Source: CAYVUV01 sp964455095 (GTDB taxonomy: Bacteria; Desulfobacterota; Binatia; HRBIN30; CADEER01). Taken from it: a stretch of 64,000 bases of DNA. Under the pieces are notes generated by a model, which worked only from the letters and a program-made list of their open reading frames with translations, ran no database searches and was not told the origin of the DNA. Of the stretch, positions 8,376 to 15,721 are shown in pieces; position 1 is the stretch's first letter; each line of letters begins with the position of its first letter. Where the stretch lies: the NCBI GenBank assembly GCA_964455095.1, contig CAYVUV010000077.1, forward strand, positions 3,050 through 67,049. The letters are read 5' to 3'. A program made the position numbers and the translations under genes.

Positions 8376-10112
8376 TTGAACTCGCGCCGCTCCGCGCCTC
8401 CGCCTCGCCCAAGCCCGCCCCCGGCCACTTCGCTGGCGTGGCTGTCCGTCGTCATGCCCGCTGTTGCGGCCGTCGCGTTGTTCGCGAGCGCGGCGGGGTA
8501 CGGCTTCATCTGGGACGACCCGTTGGTGCTCGAACAGTTGCGCCATGTCCACGGCGCGCGCGACCTCCTGGTGCCTCCGGATGCCATCCCGAAGTTCTAC
8601 TATCGTCCACTCGTCTTTCTCTCCTTTCTCTTCGATCGCGCCCTCTATGGAGAGGCGCCGTTTTGGTTCCATGTCAGCGTGATCGCCTGGCACGCGCTGG
8701 TGACGGCACTGGTCGCGCTGCTGGCGCTGCAGTTGCTCGGCCGCGCGTATTGGGTTGAGGCCGGTGCCGCCGCGCTGTTGTTCGCCGTTCATCCGGTACA
8801 CGTCGAGTCGGTGGCATGGATCGCCGGCCGTTCCGACGTCATCGCCGGCGCATTCCTGATCGTCTCCGTGCTGTTGTCGGCGCGCACGACACAGCCGTGG
8901 ACCGCGTGGGCGTCAGCGGGCGCGCTGTTCGCGGCGCTACTGGCCAAGGAGGTGGCCCTGGCCGGGGTCGTTCTGATTCCCGCGCGCGCCTGGCTCTTCG
9001 AAGGGCGCCTGCGCTGGTCGCGGCTCTGGCCTATGGCGGTCGCGGTCGTTGCGTATCTCCTCATGCGCCGCGTCGGGCTGGGGATCGTAGCTACGGGTGT
9101 TCCGGTCAACACTCCCGTCGGGCAGATGCTGCGCGATCTGCTGGCATCTTTGGGATGGTATCTCTCGATGCTGGTGGCTCCCGTGCAGCTCAGCGCGTAT
9201 GTGCCGGAGGTTCCCGCGGCGTCGATGTATCCGGTGCTCGGTGCAATTGTCGTTCTCGCGGGTGTGGGCATGTTGGCTGTGGCCGTGCGGACGAAGCGCC
9301 CGGTTCCAGCGTTTCTGCTGTTGTGGTTCGGGGTGACGTTGGCGCCGTCGTTGCTGGTCATCGTGCGCCGCAGCGCTTCGGCCGTGCTGGCCGAGCGGTA
9401 CCTGTACCTGCCCTCGGTCGCCGCGGTCGTGCTGATCGCCTGGGGTTGTGCGCGACTGAGTGTCAGCTCTCCGGCGAGATGGCGCCTCGCGCTGGGAGTC
9501 GTGCTGATCGCCGTCGGGTTGGGAACTGCCCAGTCGGTGGCACGTCTGCCGGTCTGGGGCGACGATCTAACCTTTTGGGCGGATGTCGTGGCGAAGACGC
9601 CGCACGACGCCATGTCACGCCGCGAGCTGGCCAGCGCTCTCCTCAAGCGCGATCGTTTCGACGAGGCAACGCGCGAGCTCCGCGCGGCGTTGTCGCTGCC
9701 CGCGCCGCAGGACGAAATGGTCAAGACGTACAACAACCTCGGCAACGTCTTGCTGCGCCGAGACGACCTCGATGAGGCGGCCAAGGCCTTCGAGGCCGGC
9801 GCCGAGATCGTGCCGCATCCGTACCTGTTGAACGGCCTGGCGCGCGTGGCCATGAAGCGAGCCGAAGGTGCGCAGGCACGCGGTGATCAGGCGGAGGTCG
9901 TTCGCCAGGTCGTTGCCGCGCGCCGCTTGTTGGAGCGCGCGATCGCGGCGGACGCAGCGGACTACCGCAGCCGTGTTCTGCTGGGTCAGGTGCTGCTCAG
10001 CCTCGGCGAGCGCGACGCGGCACGGCGCGAGTTGGAGGAGGGCCTGCGACTTGCTCCGCCCGGCCGCATAGCCGACACGGCTCGAAGCTACCTGCAGCGC
10101 GCCGGGTCCTGA
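8376..10112 (+). CDS. TMTC-like multi-spanning membrane protein with C-terminal TPRs
   Basis: A 578-residue protein. A cytoplasmic proline-rich start is followed by about ten membrane spans to residue 390 and then by soluble TPR-like helices (for example YNNLGNVLLRRDDLDEAAKAFEAGAEI). The motifs FIWDDPLVLEQ near the N-terminus, YYRPLVFLSF, and FAVHPVHVESVAWIAGRSDV are the signature of the GT-C-type TMTC family (O-mannosyltransferase-like in animals; uncharacterised in bacteria). It is likely an inner-membrane glycosyltransferase acting on the periplasmic side, but the donor and acceptor are unknown. Start TTG at 8376 is weak; an ATG at 8454 would remove the first 26 residues. Confidence 0.85.
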   Translation: MNSRRSAPPPRPSPPPATSLAWLSVVMPAVAAVALFASAAGYGFIWDDPLVLEQLRHVHGARDLLVPPDAIPKFYYRPLVFLSFLFDRALYGEAPFWFHVSVIAWHALVTALVALLALQLLGRAYWVEAGAAALLFAVHPVHVESVAWIAGRSDVIAGAFLIVSVLLSARTTQPWTAWASAGALFAALLAKEVALAGVVLIPARAWLFEGRLRWSRLWPMAVAVVAYLLMRRVGLGIVATGVPVNTPVGQMLRDLLASLGWYLSMLVAPVQLSAYVPEVPAASMYPVLGAIVVLAGVGMLAVAVRTKRPVPAFLLLWFGVTLAPSLLVIVRRSASAVLAERYLYLPSVAAVVLIAWGCARLSVSSPARWRLALGVVLIAVGLGTAQSVARLPVWGDDLTFWADVVAKTPHDAMSRRELASALLKRDRFDEATRELRAALSLPAPQDEMVKTYNNLGNVLLRRDDLDEAAKAFEAGAEIVPHPYLLNGLARVAMKRAEGAQARGDQAEVVRQVVAARRLLERAIAADAADYRSRVLLGQVLLSLGERDAARRELEEGLRLAPPGRIADTARSYLQRAGS

Positions 10113-10158
10113 AGCGCGTTGCGTTGAATCTCGCGCCGCGCTTGTCGATAGTGGGCGC

Positions 10159-10911
10159 ATGCGCGGCGGTCGCTTGTTGGCGGAGAAGGAAGCGGAAGTC
10201 CTCGGTTTGGTCGGGCTCAGCCTGGCCGAAGTTATGCCGAGCCGCCGCGACTTCACCATGTTCGTCGCGACCCACAAGGATGGCCTCGCGCTGGTGCCGC
10301 GCATCAAGCGCTCAGACCCGATCACTGGTGCCGCGTGGCCGAATCTCGATGTCGTCGGCCTGGCGCGGGCGTGTGACGATGCCGAGGCGGCGGCGCTGGC
10401 CGTCTGCACCGCGGCGCTCTGCCACGGGGCGATCGACGACCTGCGCGCCGTGGCGGCCGCGGTGACGGCGCCCGTTTTGCGCGACGATTGGTGCATTGAC
10501 GCGTCGCAGCTGTATCACGCGCGGCTATTCGGTGCCGACGCAATTGTGCTTCCCGCCGCGCATCTCGACGGCGGTGGTCTGCGCGAGCTGAGCGCGGTCG
10601 CCAGCTCGCTGCACATGGCATCGGTCATCGAAGTGTCCGCGGCGGGCGAGCTGCCGCGCGCGCTGGCGGTCTCGAGCGCATGTCTCGGGCTGTGGTGCCC
10701 GGGTCGTGACGGGTTCTCGGACCTGGCCCAGGTGCGGACTCTGGCCGAGCAGGTGCCGCGCCAGCGCACGGTGCTGCTGCTGAGCGAAGTGCGCGTGCTG
10801 TCGGACTTGCATCAACTGGATGGAAAGATCGATGCCGCCGTAGTCGGCAATCCGCTGTTGGATGCGGGCGATCCCGCGGCGCAGCTGGCGGCGTTCTTTG
10901 CTGAGCGCTGA
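10159..10911 (+). CDS. Degenerate indole-3-glycerol-phosphate-synthase-like barrel protein
   Basis: A 250-residue protein whose strand pattern follows TrpC (IGPS). LVPRIKRSDPITG corresponds to the AEIKRASPS strand with its Lys, APVLRDDWCIDASQLYHARLFGADAIVLP to the PVLRKDF...QIYEARAAGADAILL segment, and MASVIEVSAAGELPRAL to the LVEVH segment. The NNRNL and ESGI motifs needed for phosphate binding and catalysis are replaced by LGLWCPGRDG and LSEVRVLS. So it is probably a diverged or inactive relative with another role. No trp genes lie nearby. It is followed at 5 bases by a small hypothetical gene on the same strand. Confidence 0.65.
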   Translation: MRGGRLLAEKEAEVLGLVGLSLAEVMPSRRDFTMFVATHKDGLALVPRIKRSDPITGAAWPNLDVVGLARACDDAEAAALAVCTAALCHGAIDDLRAVAAAVTAPVLRDDWCIDASQLYHARLFGADAIVLPAAHLDGGGLRELSAVASSLHMASVIEVSAAGELPRALAVSSACLGLWCPGRDGFSDLAQVRTLAEQVPRQRTVLLLSEVRVLSDLHQLDGKIDAAVVGNPLLDAGDPAAQLAAFFAER

Positions 10912-10916
10912 GGGGG

Positions 10917-11201
10917 ATGCCGATGCAGCCCCGGCATTCGGTGTCGTCCGTCATCGCGTTTCTCGCTCGCGGTGAAGAGGGCGCCACGGTCGACACGACC
11001 GTCGAGGAGATCCTAGGCGAGCTCGATGGCGACGAGCGCGCCGTGCTCGATGCCGAGCGGCTGCCCCTATCGCAGCGACTGGGGCGGGTGCGTCAGCAGT
11101 TGGGTCGCGACGTCAGCGAGGCGTGGCTGGCGCGTGTCGAGGCGCGCGCCTTTACGCGCTTGCGGCGCACGCTGCAGCGCCGCGGCCTGTTGCGCAGCTA
11201 A
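10917..11201 (+). CDS. Hypothetical small helical protein
   Basis: A 94-residue protein not recognised. It begins at ATG 10917, immediately after an AGGGGG stretch; a second in-frame ATG at 10923 is equally possible. The sequence is charged and helical: VEEILGELDGDERAVLDAERL, then an arginine-rich C-terminal helix (FTRLRRTLQRRGLLRS) that could contact nucleic acid. It lies 5 bases behind the IGPS-like gene, so co-translation is likely, and it is convergent with the acyl-CoA ligase gene. No signal peptide or membrane span. Confidence 0.6.
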   Translation: MPMQPRHSVSSVIAFLARGEEGATVDTTVEEILGELDGDERAVLDAERLPLSQRLGRVRQQLGRDVSEAWLARVEARAFTRLRRTLQRRGLLRS

Positions 11202-11212
11202 ACCCGGCACCG

Positions 11213-12826
11213 CTAGTCTTCGCCGTGTGAAGCAGTGCCCTGCGCCAGCAGGGCGGCGCGCGCCAGTAGCTGCGCGCGATCGACCTTGCCGCTGCCGAGC
11301 ACGGGCAGGTCCCTCTCGCCAGTGAAGAACAAGTGGCGAGGGACCTTGTAACTCGCCAGGTGAGCGCGACAGTGGGCGAGAAGGTCATCGGCCGCGCACG
11401 TTGCGTCGCGCGCGACGACGAATGCGGCGACGTTCTCGCCGCGCGTCGGGTGAGGAACCGGCACGACGTGCGCGACCTTGACACCGGAGTGCGACATCAG
11501 CACGGCCTCGACCTCGGCGGCGGCGACGTTGACGCCCGCGGTCTTGATGACGTCCTTGATGCGGCCGAGAAACTCCAGGTTGCCGGCTTCGTCGAGACGC
11601 CCACAATCTCCGGTGTGAAAGTAGCCGTCGCGATCGAAGCACTCGGAGGCGGGGCGTCCGTAGTAGGTGCGCATCAGGCTGCTACCCCGCACGGCGATCT
11701 CGCCCTCCTGACCGGCGGGAAGGAGCGCATTGGTTTCTGGATCGACCACTCGGATCTCGAGTCCCGGCATGGCCCGGCCGTGTCCGCGCACGCGCACCGC
11801 CGGCGGGTCGTCGAAGCGCGACGAGGATGCCATCGGTCCGGTTTCGGTCATCCCCCACGTGCTGACCGCTTGATGGTCGGGCGAGAAGATCGCCGCGGCC
11901 CATTTCGTATTCGCCCCGGGCCCTTTGCGAACGTGGAGGCGATTGCGATCAAAGTCCGGGTGCTGAATCACGGCTTCGGCTTGATGGGGCCATGCGAACA
12001 GGGTCGTACAACCGTGCCGTTCCATCAGGCGCAGCGTGTCGCCAGCCTCGAAGGCCTCTTGCAACAGCACGGCACCGCCGCGCGACAGCGTGGCGAGGGC
12101 GACCGCAACCAGGCCGCCGTTGAAGAACAGCGGCAGGTAGCCGTAAGTGCGATCCTCTGCCGTCAGTCCGAGTCGGTCGGCGACGTTGTCGGCGGCGTGC
12201 AGCATGCTGGCGTGCGTGTGCACGACCCCTTTGGGGGCGGCGGTGCTACCGGAGGTGAAGAAGATCGCGGCATCGTCGACGGGCGCGACGTCGTCGAGCG
12301 CTGCTCGTGCCCACGTTGCGGGCGGCTCGGCGCCGGAGGCGATGAAGTCCTCCCACGCCATGACTCTGGGCGGAATATCCTGTCCGCGACACACGATGTG
12401 GCGCAAGGCGGGAAAGGCTTCGATTTGGAGCGGACCGCGTCCGTAGGCGAGCTCCGGGCACTCATCGACCAGGGCGGCCTGGTAATCGTGGTTGAGGAAG
12501 CGGGAGACCATCAAGAGCACCGTCACGTCTGCAAGACGCAAGGCCTGCGCGAGCTCGGGTGGACGGAGCAACGTATTGATCGGTACGACGATCGCGCCGA
12601 GGCGCCAGGCACCGAAGGCGGCGCGCAACCAATCGGGGCGGTTGGGCATCAAGATGCCGACACGCGTGCCCTTGCTCACTCCGAGCTTGGCCAGTCCGGA
12701 GCTGACGACGCGGGCGTCCGCTGCGAGGTCGGCAAACGACAGGGCTTTGTCCCGGTAGATGAGGGCTGGCCGACTGCCGTGTTCGGCCGCGAGGACGCGC
12801 AGGCGGTGTCCGATGCTGTCGCTCAT
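11213..12826 (-). CDS. AMP-dependent acyl-CoA synthetase/ligase
   Basis: A 537-residue member of the ANL superfamily, full length for the family. The ATP-binding P-loop FFTSGSTAAPKGVVHTH lies near residue 190, the adenine-binding TWGMTETGP near 330, the YFHTGDCGRLDEAGNLEFLGR hinge near 415, and the C-terminal catalytic Lys sits in VLGSGKVDR. It activates a carboxylate as acyl-AMP and transfers it to CoA (or another thiol). The tight similarity to medium/long-chain fatty acid ligases and the nearby SDR pair suggest fatty or aromatic acid breakdown, but the substrate is inferred only. The start ATG is in the divergent gap with the metallophosphoesterase gene. Confidence 0.93.
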   Translation of the reverse strand: MSDSIGHRLRVLAAEHGSRPALIYRDKALSFADLAADARVVSSGLAKLGVSKGTRVGILMPNRPDWLRAAFGAWRLGAIVVPINTLLRPPELAQALRLADVTVLLMVSRFLNHDYQAALVDECPELAYGRGPLQIEAFPALRHIVCRGQDIPPRVMAWEDFIASGAEPPATWARAALDDVAPVDDAAIFFTSGSTAAPKGVVHTHASMLHAADNVADRLGLTAEDRTYGYLPLFFNGGLVAVALATLSRGGAVLLQEAFEAGDTLRLMERHGCTTLFAWPHQAEAVIQHPDFDRNRLHVRKGPGANTKWAAAIFSPDHQAVSTWGMTETGPMASSSRFDDPPAVRVRGHGRAMPGLEIRVVDPETNALLPAGQEGEIAVRGSSLMRTYYGRPASECFDRDGYFHTGDCGRLDEAGNLEFLGRIKDVIKTAGVNVAAAEVEAVLMSHSGVKVAHVVPVPHPTRGENVAAFVVARDATCAADDLLAHCRAHLASYKVPRHLFFTGERDLPVLGSGKVDRAQLLARAALLAQGTASHGED

Positions 12827-12937
12827 CCGGAGGGTCGCCAGAACACGGGCGAAGTGTATCCTCGCGTCGCCACCTCGTCCAGTTGCGCCGGGCGGCTGCC
12901 TTGTCGCAGGGCGTTGGCGACGCTACGGTATCGGTCG

Positions 12938-14194
12938 ATGCAGAAACTCATCGATCGAGTCCGCGCGCTGCTCTCGGGCCTGTTTTATCGCAACTTCTTC
13001 TCCCTGCTGCTCATCGCTGTCGCAGCGGCCCAATGGGCCTGTGTCGGGCGTCTGCTGTTTTTCGCCCGCCAGGGGGTGCTTCCCGCCTGGGTCCACGTCG
13101 CGGCCGTCGGGGTGCTCTACGGGTTCAATCTGGCCATCATCCGTTATGCGCGGAGGGTCCGGTTGCGACGCGCGCCGGGATTTGCGCTTCGCGTCTACAC
13201 CGGGGCGTCGTTTGTCGCGCTCTTCTGTGCGGTGTTCATGTTGGCGAGTGGCGCCGTCTGGGTCGTGCTGCGGGGCATTCTGGGGGCGTTGAGCGCGCAG
13301 GCGCTTTCCTCAGCGGGGCAGGCGACGTTTCATAGCGGGATCGAGGCGGCCTTTCAGGGGTTCGTGTCGCTCGGCATGGGTGGCATCGGGCTGACGATGC
13401 TGTACGGGTACGTCTTTGGCCAGCACGAGCTGCGCGTGACGCAGCTGCCGTTACCGCTGCGCGGCTTTCCGGGGCGTCTTGCGGGGATCCGCATCGCTCA
13501 GATCAGCGATGTCCACGTCGGACAGAACCTCACCATCGAACAGTTGCGCCAGTTCGTCGACCGGGTGAATGCACTTGCACCCGATTTGATCTGCATCACC
13601 GGCGATATCGCGGATTCGCCGCAGGCGGACTACGCGAAGTTCTTTCCGGTTTTGGGGACGCTGCGCGCGCGCTACGGCGTTTGCGCGATTCTGGGCAACC
13701 ACGATCACTATGCCGGGGCTGATCGGGTGGCGACCGAGCTCCGCCGCTGGACCGACTTCGTCGTACTGCGCGACGAGGCGATCACGCTCGATGTCGACGG
13801 CGCGCCGCTGCACGTCATCGGTCTCGACGACCGCGGGCGTGATTGGGCACGTGGCCTGATCTTCGACGCGCGATTGGCCGACTTGATGGCCGAAGCTCCG
13901 GCGGGTGTCCCCACGCTTCTTCTCGCGCACCGGCCGGACATCTTTCACCAGGCCGCTGGTGGAGGCGTGGCACTCACGCTCTCAGGCCACACGCACGGCG
14001 GACAGCTCGCCGTACCCTGGCTTGGCGGAAGGCGCCGCAACCTGGCCGAGTTCATCACGCCATTCGACCGAGGGCTGTACGAGCGCGATGGCTGTTACCT
14101 GTACGTCAACTCGGGACTCGGCGTGACTGGCCAGCGCATTCGGCTCTTCACTCCGCGAGAGATCAGCGTCATCGAGGCGGCCTCGCCAGTCTGA
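12938..14194 (+). CDS. Membrane-anchored metallophosphoesterase
   Basis: A 418-residue protein with four N-terminal membrane spans (residues about 20-150) followed by a calcineurin-like phosphoesterase domain. Metal ligands are all visible: QISDVHVG, TGDIADS, LGNHDHYAG, LLLAHRPD and LSGHTHGGQ. Such proteins (YkuE-like) hydrolyse phosphodiesters or pyrophosphates at the membrane surface. The very long open frame upstream (to 11333) is antisense to the acyl-CoA ligase gene and is not coding; the ATG at 12938 fits the first charged helix and span. Confidence 0.92.
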   Translation: MQKLIDRVRALLSGLFYRNFFSLLLIAVAAAQWACVGRLLFFARQGVLPAWVHVAAVGVLYGFNLAIIRYARRVRLRRAPGFALRVYTGASFVALFCAVFMLASGAVWVVLRGILGALSAQALSSAGQATFHSGIEAAFQGFVSLGMGGIGLTMLYGYVFGQHELRVTQLPLPLRGFPGRLAGIRIAQISDVHVGQNLTIEQLRQFVDRVNALAPDLICITGDIADSPQADYAKFFPVLGTLRARYGVCAILGNHDHYAGADRVATELRRWTDFVVLRDEAITLDVDGAPLHVIGLDDRGRDWARGLIFDARLADLMAEAPAGVPTLLLAHRPDIFHQAAGGGVALTLSGHTHGGQLAVPWLGGRRRNLAEFITPFDRGLYERDGCYLYVNSGLGVTGQRIRLFTPREISVIEAASPV

Positions 14195-14219
14195 TGGCCG
14201 TTGCGACCCATCGGTCGAC

Positions 14220-15122
14220 TCAATGCGTTGGCGAGAGGAATCGACGCAGACCGGCACGCAGGTCACCTTCGTCGATTGCGGTGGCTCCGGCGGCTATCAG
14301 TGCGGCACTCTCCGCTTGCCAGGACAGAACGCACTGCCCCTCGTCGAGCGCCTGTAGGCAAATGCGCTCCGTCTCCCCGCCGGGGCGCGCGCTGGTCGCG
14401 ACCAGGATATCGGCGGTGGCGGCGATCAACTCATCACGCCGTCGGCCGTTGTGCGGCGAGGCATGGTCGTGCGGGCGAAAGGGCGAAACCGCCAATGTGC
14501 GACAGCGGTTGAAGCGCGCCCGGCCCGGACCGAACCCAAACGGGTCGCGATCGAGACTGCGCCCGAATGAGGCGAAAAGGCCGCGGTCGAGCACGATCGC
14601 GTGGGCCGCTCCGGTGGCGCGCACCGCGACGGCTGCGATGCGGTGAGTGGTTTTCATCCCGCCGGTGATCAATGTGAAGTGCTCGCCGTGTGCACATTGT
14701 GCGATTTGAACGGTGGCGCTGACGGTTTGATCGGTGATCGTGCGCGAGCAGAGGATGCCGAGCGTTGGGCCGTTCAGTGCGTCGATGTTGCCGTGCAGAA
14801 AGGCCAGCGGCGGCATGCCGCGGCGACGGGTCCATCGCGCTGGGTATGTCGCGTGGCCGGGCCAAGTTAGAACGACGCCCGCTGCCGCGAGATCGGTCGA
14901 CAGCGCCCGACAGTGGCGTTCGTGGAACGCGCGGTAGGTACAGAGGCGCGCGACCGCGTCGGCCGGAAGGTCATACTCTTCCGCGAGGACCGTTTCAGGT
15001 ATGTCGACAACGTCGCCGAGCGGCATTCCTTTTTCGCGGGCGCGCTTTTGGATGCGGGCGAGGACCCGTTCGCCGACGTGAGGTAGCTCCGCCAGCATCA
15101 GCAGGGCGAGGAGATCGTCCAT
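14220..15122 (-). CDS. DprA/Smf-like nucleotide-binding protein
   Basis: A 300-residue protein that follows the DprA layout. A helical, HhH-like N-terminus (LMLAELPHVGERVLARI) leads to the segment YPARW...PPLAFLHGNIDALNGPTLGILCSR, equivalent to the DprA strand with G-SR, then a Rossmann-type core ending in ILVATSARPGGETERI. DprA proteins load RecA on incoming single-stranded DNA during transformation. Key positions are altered (LCSR in place of VGSR; GMKTTHRIAAVAV in place of GGA.GID..AH), so activity may differ. The ATG at 15122 (MDDLLALL) fits the family start better than 15158. Confidence 0.75.
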   Translation of the reverse strand: MDDLLALLMLAELPHVGERVLARIQKRAREKGMPLGDVVDIPETVLAEEYDLPADAVARLCTYRAFHERHCRALSTDLAAAGVVLTWPGHATYPARWTRRRGMPPLAFLHGNIDALNGPTLGILCSRTITDQTVSATVQIAQCAHGEHFTLITGGMKTTHRIAAVAVRATGAAHAIVLDRGLFASFGRSLDRDPFGFGPGRARFNRCRTLAVSPFRPHDHASPHNGRRRDELIAATADILVATSARPGGETERICLQALDEGQCVLSWQAESAALIAAGATAIDEGDLRAGLRRFLSPTH

Positions 15123-15134
15123 TGACAATAAGAG

Positions 15135-15165
15135 GTATCTCGTAGCGCTACTAAACATGTATCTC
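15135..15165. promoter_or_regulatory. Direct repeat with central palindrome, possible operator
   Basis: Two copies of GTATCTC (15135-15141 and 15159-15165) flank the perfect 10-base palindrome GTAGCGCTAC (15142-15151). The site lies directly before the DprA-like start at 15122. Such layout is typical of operator or partial-dyad protein sites; no regulator is known. In the alternative long start of the gene this would be coding, so the call is tentative. Confidence 0.3.
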
Positions 15166-15260
15166 TATGAGAGCAGATGTTCAATCTCTGCGCCGGGGTA
15201 AACCTTTCCCGGACTCGGCGAGGTCCCGGCGGCAGAAGGCGCTGCGCGAGGCGCTGGCGG

Positions 15261-15467
15261 TCAATCCGGCGGGCGCAATTTGTCGTAGTGGCCGGCGCGC
15301 CGGCGGGCAAGCTCTGCCAGCTGCCGTTCCGCATCACGCTGGAAGCGGGGCTTGCGCAGTACAAGGAAGTAGAGGGCGACGAGAACGGCGCCCGCGGCCA
15401 GCCCGACGAGCGGGTGCTCGCGGAGGTACCGGATGCCTAGGAGAAGCTGCTCCATCGCCGCCGCCAC
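15261..15467 (-). CDS. Small single-span membrane protein
   Basis: A 68-residue protein, from GTG 15467 or the in-frame ATG at 15455. One hydrophobic span, PLVGLAAGAVLVALYFLVL, is followed by a basic, helical cytoplasmic tail (RKPRFQRDAERQLAELARRR). No family is recognised. It reads toward the DprA-like gene, separated by about 140 bases. Confidence 0.65.
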   Translation of the reverse strand: MAAAMEQLLLGIRYLREHPLVGLAAGAVLVALYFLVLRKPRFQRDAERQLAELARRRAGHYDKLRPPD

Positions 15468-15721
15468 TGGTGCCGCAAAATAGTGAATTGGCGCATCTCA
15501 CTCAACTGGGATGGCATGGGGGGTAGACTGAATGGGGGAGGGGGGTTCGCGCGTGTCCGAGCGGGACGCATCGGTTGACAGGTCTCTGCGGGGGCACGCA
15601 GCGGAGCAGTGCGCGCTCCTGCTCTGTGGCATCTGCCTTGGCGACCTTCCCTATATTGCAAACTCTCGGGTGATGACGCATATGGCCCTACCCGGCTTCG
15701 GGGCGGCGGGTGGGAGCGGCA

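Noticed and set aside
11333..12937. Upstream extension of the metallophosphoesterase frame
   Set aside because: It is antisense to the acyl-CoA ligase and has no family likeness; the ATG at 12938 starts a clear membrane span.
15575..15603. TTGACA promoter-like box before the first linker gene
   Set aside because: No -10 box at proper spacing; a TATATT at 15652 has no matching -35 box.
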